Under the pieces are notes generated by a model. That model was not told the DNA's origin and did no database searches. It saw only the letters and a list, made by a program, of their open reading frames with translations. From contig CM034130.1 of NCBI GenBank assembly GCA_019914995.1, positions 186,001-250,000 of the forward strand: DNA of 64,000 nt, written 5' to 3'. Positions 1-13,100 of the stretch are shown one piece after another (position 1 is the first letter of the stretch; the number at the start of each line of letters is the position of its first letter). The DNA comes from Acanthochlamys bracteata. Its lineage: Eukaryota; Streptophyta; Magnoliopsida; Pandanales; Velloziaceae. The position numbers were made by a program, and so were the translations under genes.

Positions 1-33
1 AAGGTAGGTCGAACTTCCATGTATATGACATAC

Positions 34-992
34 CTCCAAATATCATGTGCTCAGCAGAGAAATCACCTTGCAGTGGAACATCTCCCTGACAAATTACTGT
101 ATATCTCAGTAGTCAATTACTCCTAATAAGTTTGAACAGTCATAATGAGACGATCATAAATTCATTTCCCAAATTTCGAGTTTGTCAGTTACTAGTTCTT
201 GCATCTGATGTTATGTGCACGCTCTGCACAATGCTCTAGATGTAACTATATCTAGCTTTATCATTTGTTGATCTGGAATCAGAAGGTTTGATACTAATTA
301 TTGTAGAACCAGTACTCCAACTTTATGCAAACCGGTAAAACTGTATCACTTGAATGCCACGGCTCTTCATAGTTATTTGACTGTCTATTTGATTTCCCTA
401 CTATCTGCTTCATTCTGAACTACAGATTGTAAAAACAAACAAAAACAATAAGCTTTCAAATATTAAGTTAATTATAAATTTGAAAATTGGAAAATTAGAA
501 GAGTAGACTATGTAAACGGAAAAAATAGCTACGACAGAACTGAAATTAACTAGAAAAGAAATAGCGAGAGAATGAATTCAACAATAATGAAATAAAGAGA
601 GAATGAAAACTGACAGCAGATCCGATGGTTTTGCTCCAAGATCCACCAAGATAAGAGAGATCACCACTGCAGACGAGATGCGTATCATGAAAAGCCGAAG
701 AATTCAGCACACGGACAACATCCCTCCCACCAACCATGTGCTTCCCTGCTAATATCTTCAGCAACGTTGTCTTGCCTAAAGTAATCAGACAACCTAAACA
801 AATTAGGCCTGAAGAAAGAAAAACAGAGAAACAAACAAATTTCCAGAGAAATTGAACGAACGAACCTGATCCGTTGGCACCAATGAGAAGACAGCGAGAA
901 CCTGGAGAGATTTCGAGAGTGAAGTTTGCGAATAACGGTCGGTCGAACTCGTATGCGAAATTCATCAACGAAACTTTGATCCCTCCTTCCAT
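34..992 (-). CDS. Soluble ABC ATPase, ABCI19/20/21 type (5' part only)
   Basis: Three exons are readable: 866-992, 615-775 and 34-85; the rest lies beyond position 1. Exon 1 starts MEGGIKVSL and ends inside the Walker A motif. The G-phase splice to exon 2 rebuilds GANGSGKTTLL, a complete P-loop. Exon 2 gives LAGKHMVGG and the DLSYLGGSW block; exon 3 gives [17 protein letters not shown]. This order matches the plant ABCI19/20/21 group (GCN/NAP-type, one nucleotide-binding domain, no membrane domain), which I recall as soluble cytosolic proteins linked to cytokinin and seedling responses. An in-frame upstream ATG at 1097 would add 35 residues rich in Ser, Arg and Cys; I prefer the ATG at 992 because it starts where the family does. 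Signature and Walker B motifs are outside the window. Confidence 0.85.
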
Positions 993-1489
993 TCTCAGAT
1001 CTCTATCGCGCGCGCGCGTTCTAGAACAAGAAGAAGAAGCGAAGAAAAACAACAGGCCTCCCCGACCCCGTTTGCACTTTGCAGATTGAATTTGCAAATT
1101 ACAAATAAATTTGCATTATCAGGCCAAAGTTTAATTCTTTCACATAAAATGTTCTAACAAGTAATTAAGTAATAATGAATTCTGTTTATGCAGAAGAAGT
1201 TCTCAGAGACAGATCAGAAGAACAATATTTATGCAGCACGATTCACGAGTCCAAGTATTTTGTGCTTTTCCCTTAACTAACAAATTCTGGAGTATATAAA
1301 GGTAGACAACATTGTACAGATACCAGAAAACTGAACAAAAAGAGAGAACGCTTTATCAACCTTTAGGCCAAAGACAGGCCAGTTGAATCAATAGGTACAT
1401 GTCATCAAACTCGTAATCACCTACTCAGATTAGCTCTGTTAGATATTAGCAATACAGACACATGAAAAATTTACATGATAGGATGAAGT
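993..1489. other. Intergenic spacer, ABCI 5' end / KIN10A 3' end
   Basis: About 500 bases between two genes on the same strand. It should hold the 3' untranslated region of the kinesin and the promoter of the ABC gene. A CG-rich alternating run lies near 1009-1018 and an AAGAAGAAG run near 1027-1037, probably in the ABC gene's 5' leader. No other coding potential seen. Confidence 0.5.
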
Positions 1490-4400
1490 TCACACTCTAA
1501 GTCCAGCCAGAAAGCTCACTGTTGGTGATAAACTTTCAGGGAATTTTGAGGCACCAACGACAGGAAGCATGTTTTCTAATGAGCTGAATGGAATGTGTTC
1601 TGGCTTCGAAGCATTCTTTGCTGGGCGCAAGCAGGCAAGGCGACTATTCTGATGGCTGTTGCAGATTGGGAGTTTGCTAACTGGAACGATTGCCTCTTCT
1701 TCCTTTTTAACTGGAGCTCCTAGAGGATCCTGTCACAAAGAAAAGCTACATAAGATCTGCAGGCAATAGTCTAAATGCATGATCGTCTTAGTAAAGCAAA
1801 GGCACATCCGATAGTCATAACAAAATAAATTAAATATTCTCAAAAGTAAAGAAAACGTAGCTTATAAGACTCCAAGTTTAGCAAGATGTACGTTTCATGC
1901 CCCAAGATAGTAGAAAAAACTAGCTTAAACACTAGGGTACTTGAAGTTATATTGTTCTACTAAAAGTTAAATTTCATATTGACTAGAGAGCAAAAATAAT
2001 ATCAGAAGAATCTGACATATGATAGAACAGCTAGAAGAAAACTCACCCCAAGTAGGAGAAACGAAAACGGCCTTTTGTTGTTCTCTTCCTCCAAGTAGGT
2101 TTCAATCAGCTTCCTCAAATCTGCGAGCTTGGAATTCTTCATTACCTTCATTATCTTGATCAGATTTCCCATTGATTCTTTAGATGCTTCCCACTTTATG
2201 AAAACTTCCATCAAGCAGTCATCTTCTGCTCCTTCAGGTATGCAGTTCTCCTTTTCTTGTGCTTGTGCAGATTTCTGCTCATGTTTGAATGACAAAGATG
2301 CAAATGGCATGACTATTGCAGAGATTGGGCTCTCACTTGTCTTTATGTCACTGTATTTTGTTGCACCTGCTTCATTTACATTGAATTCCTTGACTAGTGG
2401 CAATGGCGAAGTATTATTGTTTCTGTCCTCAGAACGTTTCTTAAATGGTGATGTCCCTTTAACCTGCTGTGCTAACTCCCTGTAGTTTCCACAGAGCCTA
2501 AATATGTTTTGAATTCTCGTCCTCCTGTCAGATGGTACATCTTTTTCATTCTCCATGAAACTGCCAGCTCCTTCTTGCCTATCGAGGACATAGCTACCAG
2601 AGTCACCATCTACATCCTGATCAACATCATAAGCATGAGATCCCACAGAGTCTGAAAACATGTGAACACCTGATTCTTTGTTCTTGTGGCTGCCATATAG
2701 TGTGCTAACTTCCACCACTTCCTTTTCCACTTCATCATCTTGTGTGCTTTCTCCTTCTTCACCTTCAAAATCAGTTTCAAAAACTGTAGTCAAGCATGCT
2801 CTGCCAGGGAAAGTTGGGAGTTGATTGGTATCAATCTGGTCTTCAGTGCCCACTGATGAGTGAAGACTTGATGGGTCAACAGCATTATTACTATGTCTTT
2901 GATGACCCTCCTTGATTTCTCTTACGTCAAGTAAGCTTGGTTGGTCTCCCATATCCAACTCCATAGATTTCACCATTCCTTGATCCCCATCCGCATAAAG
3001 TTCAGTAAGCATTTTCACAAATCTTCCCACAGCTATAGGTTGCTTTGCACTTTCACCTGGTTTACTCTTCTCAAATTCCAGTTCTTCTGATCTTTGCCTC
3101 AACAAATCTAACTCCTCTTGCTGCTTTAAGACCTTCTCCTCCATCTTCAACAGCTCAATTTTCAATGACCGCGTTCTCTCATCCACCTTAGAGTTGATTT
3201 CCTTTCCATTTACTGATGAGGGCTTTCCTTCTAGCTGTTGTACTCTAGCACTTAATCGTGCTATTTCTTCCTCCTTCCTTGAAAGCTCCTTATTAGCTTG
3301 GTCAATCTCCTTTTTTTTAAGCTTATTTTCTGTCTGCAGCTTATAGATGAACTGGTTCATAGCTTCAATCCTTGATCTTAAGAATACAGATGACTCCTCC
3401 TCAGAATTCATTTTATCCTTAGGGGTTGACATATGAGCATTTCGGACAATGCATTTCGCTTTGGCACCATATTCAAGTGTTGCTATAGTCTTATGCAGCT
3501 CTTTAAAGTCAGGGCTCGCACAAAGAATCATCAGAATCTTGGACTTGTCATCCTGAAAGGAATCCTGTAACAATACGAAAGAACTTTCTTTATTCATTGT
3601 TTATATCTTTAGTTAAAATGCGCAAGGATATTATTTCTACCTGTAGGAGCATTGTGAGCTTGCTGTCTCTAAATGGGACATGAGAGTCACCATTTGCAAT
3701 GCACTCAACAACTCTTTTCAGCGCTATATTTCCTTGATTTATTTTAGCTGTCTGCAAAAAGTCATAGGGAATACAACTTCAGAAAAATCTCAAATTAGTT
3801 TAATGGCAAAAGAATTCCAAGGCAACATTTGTATTAACTTTGATCAAAACTACAGATACAAGAGGTAATGGATGCTGCGAAGTTGTACATATTACCTGCA
3901 TCTTCGCCTCCAATCCAATTTGTCCAGCTTGATCGATGTTTTCGGAACCAGCCATATCAACAAGCATTAACCTTCCTCCCACAGATGGAACATCGAGTAT
4001 TATCTAGCAATTTAGCAGTAACAAGTTTCAATACTAGATTCAAGGTTTAGGAAAAAATCAATGCAACTAATAATGACGAGCAAGCAACTGACCATGCAGT
4101 GACTTCGTGAACTTCTTTCATTGCAAAGAGTGCTTTTAACAATCCGACGCTTCTCAACTTTCATAAGCTCTCTCGACAACTTTGCGGCTTCATTACCACA
4201 GAGATGAGTGGCATTCTTCGCCTTCTTACCCATCACCTCTAGCTTCACCTGTTACCATAGATAAATTCTAATTCAGGAAACTAGACAGGCCTGGTTCTTA
4301 CTACTTTTCCTCACAAATGCAGCATGATATCAAACCAAACAAGAACTCTTCTGGCTATGCAAAAGATTCACAAAAGTTAAACCAAACCAAAACAAGAACT

Positions 4401-5232
4401 CTTCTACCATAAAAAAGACTCAGAAACATGTAAGATATCATCAAGAAATTCTCCCAATAAACCTTAAATTAGAACTTTTGTAGGCCGGAAGATCAAGATT
4501 CGATCTTTAGTTTCAAAACACACAAAATTGAAACCAAGAGCCGTAGAATACACTGACCTTGGGAGTGCTACCTTTGGGGATCTGCGATCCAGTAATCAAA
4601 CCACCTGCATTTCCATTCCCTGACAACAAATCATAGATCTCCTCGTTGTAAATCTCCACCACCGCCACCTGAACAAACATACCAAGCCTGAAACCCGCAT
4701 CATCGACACTATCACCACCACCACTACCGTCTCCTTCACCATTATCTCCAAGGATATTTTTCAAAGCTCTGTAGAGGATCCCCGGTTGGTTCGGGCACCC
4801 GAACATTGTATGGCTCTTGCCCGATCCCGTCGGCCCGTACATCATCACCGTACACTTCGCTCCTGCCTTCACTCCTTCCACTCTCGATTCAATGAATTTC
4901 TTGTAGAAAATCTCCAGATCTTCATTATCCGCAACTGAAACCCCATCGAGCATGAAATCCCTGTACCCGATCTCAGTCCTAACCCTAATCGACTGGCCAT
5001 CAGGCCCCAAATCGAGCGCCGGCGGGTGGGGACCACCGCAGCTGTCTCTGATTCTTCCTATAACTTCTACAGGGTGCTCGGTGGGGACTGTTGGGGCGGT
5101 GGCGGAGGAGGTGGTGGTCGGACGGGGAGTGTTGAAGTGGAGACGGTGTTTGATACTGGTGGGAGTTTTGGAAGGTGTACCAACGATCGCCGCCGGCGGC
5201 GGAGCCGGCCGGGGAGACGGAGTTGGTGCCAT
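1490..5232 (-). CDS. KIN10A: Kinesin-10 family motor, PAKRP2/KIN10A
   Basis: Six exons (4558-5232, 4093-4248, 3896-4003, 3641-3751, 2047-3564, 1490-1729), all phase 0, join into 935 residues. The motor has the P-loop GPTGSGKS at 133-140, switch I NERSSRSH at 268-275 and switch II LVDMAGSE at 291-298, and ends near LEYGAKAKCI (about 389). A charged coiled coil follows (roughly 410-545), then an acidic low-complexity tail and a conserved C-terminal block with ADLRKLIETYLE. The whole resembles Arabidopsis PAKRP2 (AT4G14330), a plus-end motor on phragmoplast microtubules thought to carry Golgi-derived vesicles to the cell plate. The N-terminal 50 residues are Pro/Thr/Ser rich, as in that family. 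The start is the first ATG of the frame. It is slightly longer than I recall for the Arabidopsis protein (about 870), mostly in the tail. Confidence 0.95.
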
Positions 5233-5486
5233 TGACTGATTGATCGATTGATTTGTTCCTCCTTACGTAAGTTTTGAACGGAGAATGAATGAAGAGTAAT
5301 GAAAAGAGATTCGAATTTAAAACCCAAGTAGCCGTTGGGGGTTAACGTCTCTCTATTTCTTTATTGTTCTTCTTCTTCGGTTCAGGGTTATGTATAGAAG
5401 GGTACACTGAAATTACAATGAGTTTGCATTTGAGTTACATCTGAAGAACATACAAATGTTTTCACAGTACCAGATGAACAATATGG

Positions 5487-5721
5487 GGCGTGTTTATTTA
5501 GACTTAACTTAAAATTTTTTTATCAAAAATTTTATTTTTAACTTATTTAATAAAAAATAAAATTTAAAACTAGATTCAATTTTTCCAATAAAAATTTTAT
5601 TTTTAAACTATATTTTAAAATAAAAAACTTCACACTCATTTTTTAAACTCTATTTCTAAAACATTCATCTTTCATAACTCACTTTTTCATATAACTCTAT
5701 TTAAAATAAAATAAACACGCC
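5487..5721. mobile_element. MITE-like element with GGCGTGTTTAT termini
   Basis: A 235-bp AT-rich block bounded by GGCGTGTTTATTT at the left and its inverted complement AAATAAACACGCC at the right. The inner sequence is poly-A/T with no frame. No clear target duplication flanks it, so the superfamily is open, although the termini resemble those of the Harbinger element at 55639-63420. Confidence 0.6.
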
Positions 5722-5739
5722 TGATAGTTTATGAGGATA

Positions 5740-5955
5740 TCTGAAAACACTTTTAAAATAAAATTTTTTTATAACGAATATATTTTTATTTTTTATAAAA
5801 ACAAACTTTTTTTAATTAAAAAATAATTAAAAATTTTCGCGTTACATAAAATATTTTATATTTTTAAAATTTTAAACAAATTCTCTAAATATTTATAAAA
5901 AAATATATTAAAAAATTAAAAAACTGTTTTTGGAGTAAACAATACCAAATGACTC
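5740..5955. repeat. Degenerate AT-rich MITE family copy
   Basis: Shares the internal pattern of the better copy at 6001-6250: an A/T-rich left arm, a short TTCGCGTTA centre, then TTTATATTTTTAAAATTTT and ATATTTATAAAAAAATATATT. The ends are eroded, so its boundaries are approximate. Confidence 0.4.
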
Positions 5956-6000
5956 CTATATAAGGTATAGAAAGTACACCCAGGCGGCAAGCACCGGCTA

Positions 6001-6250
6001 GGGGGGTATTTGGTAGTGCTTATGAAATGAAATTTTTTTAAAATAAAAGATATTTTTATTTTTTTAAAAAAACGAACTATATTTTTTTACTTTTAAAAAA
6101 ATAATAAAAATATATAATAAAAAATCTCACTTCGTAAAATTTTTTTATATTTTTAAATTTTTAAATAAATTTTTTATATATTTATAAAATATGTATTGAA
6201 AAATAGAAAATTGAAAAAGAGTGTTGGGAAAAAGCAATCCAAACACCCCC
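6001..6250. mobile_element. AT-rich MITE with GGGGGTRTTTGG termini
   Basis: A 250-bp element that begins GGGGGTATTTGG (from 6002) and ends with CCAAACACCCCC, the inverted complement with one mismatch in 12. The core contains CTTCGTAAAATTTTTTTATA and AAATAAATTTTTTATATA, which recur at 19223-19458. A flanking TA on both sides could be a short target duplication. Confidence 0.6.
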
Positions 6251-6415
6251 TATATTGGAATCCAATATGTGTGCAGGCAAAGGTTGGAATTATATGGTAA
6301 ATTACAGCCTTTTCACGTAGCAAGTACTAATCCTACCTCATTTTTGACATAGATACAGAAAAGTTGCAGTTGTATATGCGATCTTAAGGTGGAAGAAATG
6401 CAAATAGATAGTACG

Positions 6416-8258
6416 TTAGGCTTTTACAAAAACCCTGAGTTCCCCTCTATCACCACGTGTGATGCGCACATCTTCATCGAGGTATGTAACTTCGAATTCA
6501 CCACTCCCAGTGTTTGATGGAGGTCTCAGTTGGTCGGGGATCCGAGGAAGATCGAGTGGAGGAAGCTGTGAATAGTCTCCTCTTGGCTTGACAGTAGTTT
6601 TCTGGAATACTATCTTTATATTTGTAGTTCCTGCAGAATGTCCCAGATCAAACCAATTTGAATTGTAATAAATTGGAAAGAACCTCTAAGAACACAAACA
6701 AACAAACAAAGGATTTCAAAACTAAATTACAACCCACTTAGAATAAATACTGAAACAAAATACTAAAAAGTCGAAAATGCAAAAGGAGATCCACCTATAA
6801 GCTCAAATTTGTGAGCTAGTGTTGCTGTAACTTCAAAAGGAGGAAGCGGCCAGGGAGTGCCCAACTGGAGCTCCACAATGTTGTCAAAATCTTTGTTGAG
6901 GATGTCAATCCGCTGAAAAACCTGATTTGTTTGGAAGATATTAGCTATCTAACTGTCAGCGCAAATCTCTAATGAACATATTCCCCTCCCATAAGAAATC
7001 ATTAAAGAGAGTCTTCTAGTGATAAATGCAATAGCATCTGTACCTGTCCTAGAGTAATGGGCAATAGCCTCCCTATGGGAGGTCCAGGGCGGCTTCCGCC
7101 AATTGTGCGAGAGGAGAAAGCGCTACTATAGATTAATTTCCATCTTCCCTGAAGTTTGTCCAAGTCAGTGGTTAGATCAACAATACCCCCAACAGCTTCA
7201 AGTTCCTTCGCTGCCGATTCTGCACTTCTTAAGTCTTCTTCATTAGCTGCTAGACCTCTATTCAACCCAGAAGCACTACTCTGCATCCAATCACCACACG
7301 TTAGTTAAGAACCAAACTTAAACTCATGTCAGCGCAAAACATGAGCTACTGGAACTCAAATTCAATGGTGAGCTAAACCATGAAACTGAAGGATGTGTTC
7401 ATAACCTAATGACATAATGCGTGACTGCAGTTTTTGGCTCCTGAATCTAGCAATCAATTCGAAGAACACAGTACTAATGCTGTCTTCTTTCTTTCAGATA
7501 ATTTCATAAACAACAACAGACAAAGTAGCAGCTTAACAAACATGCACAACACAATGAGCAGCATATATGATTGGTGATGGAGCCCCTATTTGTCCCTAGT
7601 TACCACCTAGCTACAATTCTACAGATAAGTTAGTTAGTTAGGTTAATGATCATAGTTGTTACACCTTAATTATTACATGTAGCAGCAATTGAAGGAAGAG
7701 ATTTTTTATTTTTTTTAATGATCTTTGATATTGAAATGGTAAGTGCAACTAATTTGACCAAATTGACATAAACATACATTTTTTTAATCCTAAAATTTTC
7801 TGAACAAAGCTAAACCAAATCACCCATATTTGCTAATTGCTAGTAATATCATCTTTATAACGTAATCTTTTTCCAACTTGAAATAAAAAATTTGCTGATT
7901 AAAGAGAAATCGAATCATACGCATTAGCTAATAGATACAAATCTCATCTCTATATTCTCACACCACACTAATTCAACGCAAACAAACAATCACAAACACC
8001 AAAAGCAAGAGAACTTGAAGTCACCAGAAGCTTGAATTTGAGACCATCGATCCGGTCAGCCTGTGACTCGCTGTAATTAGAAGGAGACCCGAGAACCGGC
8101 GACTCGTCCAACGCTGCCGATGGAGTAGTAAAACCGAACTGAGTTAACTTTCGTTTCAATCTTCTGTGAACCGGAAGTCCCGTGACCTCTGGTTGCGTGC
8201 GGCGTAGTGGCGAAGAACAAGGACAAGAAGAAGGTGCTAGAAGGGAAGCCGTAGCCAT
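6416..8258 (-). CDS. FBN4: Plastid-lipid-associated protein, fibrillin 4 (PAP6)
   Basis: Four exons (8025-8258, 7044-7280, 6795-6921, 6416-6630) join into 270 residues. The first 70 or so residues are Ser/Pro/Arg rich with few acidic residues, as expected of a chloroplast transit peptide. The fibrillin/PAP domain follows: SGLNRGLAANEED, DKLQGRWKLIYSSAFSSRT, GGSRPGPPIGRLLPITLGQ, then IVELQLGTPWPLPPFE, and the C-terminal FEVTYLDEDVRITRGDRGELRVF. This order matches fibrillin 4, a plastoglobule and thylakoid protein linked to plastoquinone content of plastoglobules and to stress tolerance. Exon phases are consistent throughout and the stop TAA is at 6416-6418. Other fibrillins are less likely because of the ITRGDRGELRVF ending. 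Confidence 0.93.
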
Positions 8259-9713
8259 TGAAACGGAGAACGCTTAACTACACAAGAGTTCTCATTTGTT
8301 ATACTCCACCACTGATGAAAGAGAATGTCAAAGATACGGAACTGGTGGAGCAAAGGCATTTCAACTTCTAGACCTATTATAGTATTATATTCTAAATTAG
8401 ATATTAATTAATTAATTAATTACTCTGTTGATTGTATAATTTTAGGTTTAAGTTCAAAAACTGATTTGAAATGGGAGGAGAAATTCACTCTTAGCTCATT
8501 AGTAAGACCCCTATACTTTAATGTTAAAATCTATAAATATAATTATTTATTTAGTTTAAAACATCTTGATCAGGAATTACACACGTCTACAGTTGATTTC
8601 AACTGTGGAGAATTCAAAAAAATCTACCACCGCTTTCTTATTTTTCTAAATATTAAATTTGAATTATTTTATATATTTGAATTATTTATTCTGAATTTTA
8701 TTTTTATTTTTATACTAAATTATATATTTATTAAAGTTTAATACATATTATACTTTATATTTTTTAGTTACTATTTTAAATTATATTTTTATCGAACTTA
8801 TTTTTTATTAAATTAATTTTATTATACTTATTATTTTAAAGTTCAACTTTTATAAATTGGCAAGTTAATTGGAATTAATTGACAATCAGACGATTTTGGT
8901 TAAGTTTTTAAAAATTTATAATTTTTTACTTTATAATTTTTAATATTTTTATAAATATTTAATGAATTTATTTTAAAATTTCAAATTATAAAAAAATTTA
9001 AATTAATAACATCTTTTTATACTTATATTATTATTATTTTTGATAAAAAATATTAAAAAATTTTTTTTTTAAAATTATTATTTTAAAATCAATTTTTTGA
9101 CTTCTTGTTAGTTTGATGAATTTCAAACTTTGTCTATTTCTTAATTTTAACAAGTTATCATGAAGTAACTTGCGCATATAATAAATATACTTCAGACGCA
9201 GTTCTTCTAGTGGTCACAAGTTTGGACTCCTTTTATTTTATTTTTTTCCATTCAACGAACGCCTACCGTCACCGATGACGATATAAGTGGTTTGCCCACT
9301 GATCAACTTGCCAATCCAATTTTCTTCCGAAGGAGTAAATTATAATATTGGTGAATTATAACGTGTTTTTTTTTCCTAAAACAAATTTACAACATTTATT
9401 ATAGTTCGACAACGTTATAATTAAGTAATTAAAAAATCTAATACAAAAATATCGATTGGACAATCTGAAACATACACTTACAAGTTTGGACTTTGGACTC
9501 GGTCCAAATTTTCATCTGGTCTTTTGACCAAAACCAGGTTTTGTTAGCCCAATACCAACAACCCCCACGCACAGCTCACCGAGTAGCCATATGGGAGAAG
9601 ACCGTCCACAAGAGTGGGGCCCACACATACGCTGGCAAAAAGCTCAGGAAGAGTGGCAGTTTAAGTAGTATTTTCTAAATCGTGGCCCTTTTTAATTTTC
9701 TTCTGCTGTTTTG

Positions 9714-9733
9714 CTCTCTCTCTCTCTCTCTCT
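9714..9733. repeat. (CT)n microsatellite in the ankyrin gene leader
   Basis: Ten CT units followed by GCAGC, about 430 bases before the ATG of the ankyrin gene. CT runs are frequent just downstream of plant transcription starts. Confidence 0.8.
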
Positions 9734-10116
9734 GCAGCAAGACAACCACCTTCTCTGCTAACAACGGCTCTACACAGCAGTTGCAGGACTTCTAGAGACA
9801 AAAATAAGCAAGGACCAGTATCTCCACCGCACAAGGTGGTGTTCCGCCTGAGAGCTCTGGCGTTTTTTCGTTTTTGATTCTTTTTTTTTTAAATTTTGAT
9901 CCTGTGTGTAATGCTAAATTATTGAAAGAAATCATAGAGGTGGGAGATTTCTCCATTCGTTCTTCGGTCCTTCTTTCTCAGAATGGAAAATTCTAAGTAA
10001 GAAGAAGAAAACATTAGTTGTTTGTTCGCCGGCATTAGCTTCGGTGACTCCTCTCTGGATTTTCTATAGAGAAAGGATAAAACAGCAAGGCAGAGAGAGA
10101 CTCACTCACATACTGA

Positions 10117-10117
<1 letters not shown>

Positions 10118-10147
<30 letters not shown>
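10118..10147. repeat. (GAA)n microsatellite just before the ankyrin gene ATG
   Basis: About nine GAA units ending some 18 bases upstream of the ATG at 10165, inside the presumed 5' untranslated leader. Confidence 0.8.
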
Positions 10148-10164
10148 TGAAGGAACTCTAAGCC

Positions 10165-13100
10165 ATGGATGACTTGTCCAAGTATTCTCACAGCCCAGCA
10201 CACCTCGCGGTGCTCCGGCGAGACCACACAGCCTTGCGTCGCATCGTAGCAGCTCTCCCTAGTCTACCGAAAGCTGGCGAAGTCAACACCGAGGAAGAAT
10301 CACTAGCAGCTGAGCTTGTAGCCGATGAAGTCTCCGCAGCGATCGACCGCCGAGATGTTCCTGGCCGGGAAACACCTCTCCATATAGCCGTCCGTTTACG
10401 AGATTCGATCGCCGCCGACATTCTTATGTCTGCTGGCGCTGACTGGTCTCTTCAGAACGCCAACGGTTGGTCTGCGTTGCAGGAATCTGTGTGCGCTCGT
10501 GAGGATTCCATCTCTATGACCATCGCTCGCCATTACCAGCCGCTCGCTTGGGCCAAATGGTGCCGCCGGCTTCCACGAATCCTCGCTTCGATTTCTCGAA
10601 TCCGCGATTTCTACATGGAGATTTCGTTCCATTTTGAGAGCTCCGTGATCCCTTTCATTTCAAGGATCGCGCCTTCGGATACCTACCGGATCTGGAAGAG
10701 AGGGAGCAATCTCCGCGCCGACATGACTCTCGCTGGATTTGATGGTTTCCGAATCCAACGTTCGGATCAAACGTTTCTCTTTCTCGGCGATGGCGCTGAT
10801 GCCGGGCAACAGCATCCGTCGTTGCCACCAGGATCGTTAGTAGTGTTAGCTCATAAGGAGAAAGAGATCACCAATGCGTTGGAGGGTGCTGGTGCAAGGC
10901 CAACGGATGCCGAGGTAGCGCATGAGGTCACGTTAATGTCTCAGACGAATATGTACCGACCTGGGATCGATGTAACACAGGCCGAGCTTGTGCCTCACTT
11001 GAATTGGCGACGGCAGGAGCGGACTGAGATGGTAGGGAATTGGAAGGCCAGAGTATGCGACATGCTCCATGTATCTGTCAGTGTGAAGTCACGGCGAGTT
11101 CCAGGGGCATCCAATGACGAACTGTTTGCGGGTGATCGCAGTGAGGCTTCTGCCAACGGTCATGATGAGCTTGATGATGTTTTGACGGCAGAGGAGAAGT
11201 TGCAGCTTGATAATGCACTCAAGATGAGCAATTCGGAAGAAGGGCTTGAGGATGCTGATTATGCTGTTGCTGATAATGTAGAGCCAAACAGTGCTGGTAA
11301 GGAGAAGAAAAGCTGGTTTGGATGGAGCAATAAGAAGGCTTCATCAAAGAATGAGGAGGTGGAGGACCAGAAACTATTGAAGAGGTTCTCAAAAATGGGG
11401 ATGGCTGAGAATGGGAAAATGGGGACAGCTGAGAATGGGGACCACAAATCAGAAGTAGAGAGTAACAAGAAAGGGAAAGAGAAGAGCAATGGGAAGAGTA
11501 AAAATAAAAAGAATGGACTCACTGGTGATTGTAATAGCAAGCATCAGAGTGAGTACAAGAGGGCATTGCAGCCAGTTTTGTGGTTGACACCTGACTTCCC
11601 TTTGAATACTGACGAAATGCTTCCGTTGCTTGATGTCCTAGCAAACAAGGTCAAGGCTGTCAGGAGGCTCAGGGAGCTTCTCACTACTAAACTTCCTCAA
11701 GGCACATTTCCAGTAAAGGTTATTTTTCTATGACTCCCTATGCTTTGACAATGTTATATGTCTTCCTCTAGATTCTATTTTGTATTTTTGGTAATTGCTT
11801 CTTCAAAAGTGATCAATAGATGCTTTTAGGCTATTTTCTTTGACCGAGAATGAGCTAGGCATGATCTAAGAAGAATGCATCATCGGCTGAAATTTTAAAT
11901 GCTTTCAGGAGTCACCACCTTCAAATGTATCGCAGTCTAATTAGTATAGGTATAAGGCCCCTTAATTGGAACATACGCATACATCATCTTTAGTTGTAGT
12001 GCTTAGACAGGGCACTGTCAAGAGGTTTATTGGTAACGGCATAGCTGATGCGCTTCGCTATGCTGCATGTCACCTGAATCTGCTTCGTTGGGTTTTATGC
12101 ATTTATAAATGCTGCTTGTTTTTCATTTCATAACTGAGAGCTAAACTGCGTCGATATAGCTCTTAAGGATGTAATATTCACGGTAGGCATGAGCTATCTT
12201 TCAGTGCAAGCTCATTTTATCATTCTTGATTAATATCTAACAAATTAGGGGGCAGTGCTGGGGGTTTATTTGCAGTGGAGCTTTTTTCAGTTTGTGTTCA
12301 TTTCTGTTGCTCTTTCTGCGATTTAGGTACATAAGCTGCTCTATTAGCACCACTGGAAAATATGGTAATTATAATTTTTCCAGATTGGGATCTTAATTGC
12401 AAATTGAATATTTATGCCTGCACATATTTGTTTTTTGTGTGTAGATATAAAACAGATTGGATCTGTTGTTGGCTTGTGGTGTATTATTTATCTTTGCAGT
12501 TTCTGATAACCATTCTCAGAGGTAGTACAACACTAAGTTAATATGTTTGAGGTTATTTGATATGACACTAACTCAAGGTCATATTTGGAGTTTAGTCCAA
12601 GATTCCATGTTATATCATTGTGTTTACTGAAGCTATAGTAAGACTTTGTTAAACATTGCGAATTGGAATAACAACAAACCAAGAGGTTTAATTTTCTATT
12701 GCAAGTAAGGGGGCTTTTTTTCCTTATTTATTGCATATAACGTCGTGTTAGACAGATGCTGCAATAGGCTCTTGTTCAATTTTGCAGTATGCCACTCCTA
12801 TTTTCATGCTTTGAGAATATACTTTAAGTTTGACGCAGCCCAAGACATCAGTCTTGCCATCACTCTTGCAACATTTAAGCTATAAACTATTCTTATTGTG
12901 CCAGAATCTCTTTTGATTTCTAGACTATTCTGGCCTTTGATGACGATTTGTGTTAGTTCACTTACTGCACGTTGCAATTTTCTATATACTTACATATGTC
13001 TTAGAGATTGTGGTTATTATAAGGATACGTTTCGTTTTTGTTGCACAGTGTTTTCAATTGGACTTGCTTGATATGTTCATGCTGTTTTGCTCCATGCTCT

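Larger units (their letters stand above)
5233..6415. other. Spacer between KIN10A start and FBN4 end, rich in MITE-like elements
   Basis: Contains the kinesin promoter and leader (5233-5400) and three AT-rich elements back to back (near 5487-5721, 5740-5955 and 6001-6250, described separately). The rest should be FBN4 3' untranslated sequence. No coding potential beyond short chance frames. Confidence 0.55.
8259..10164. promoter_or_regulatory. Divergent promoter region of FBN4 and the ankyrin gene
   Basis: About 1.9 kb between two divergently transcribed genes. 8400-9470 is very AT-rich with long T and A runs and no believable frame. A TTAA tetranucleotide run lies near 8405-8421. From about 9700 the sequence has the look of a transcribed leader: a (CT)10 run at 9714-9733 and a GAA run near 10118-10147, both common in plant 5' leaders. 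I see no other gene here. Confidence 0.5.

Noticed and set aside
874-1089. Plus-strand open frame of 71 codons
   Set aside because: It is antisense to exon 1 and the leader of the ABC protein gene and has no family pattern.
4952-5327. Several frames on both strands over the kinesin start
   Set aside because: They arise from the GC-rich, Pro/Thr-coding first exon of KIN10A read in other frames.
8466-8741. 91-codon plus-strand frame with Phe/Ile/Tyr-rich product
   Set aside because: Pure product of AT-rich sequence, no splice context or family resemblance.
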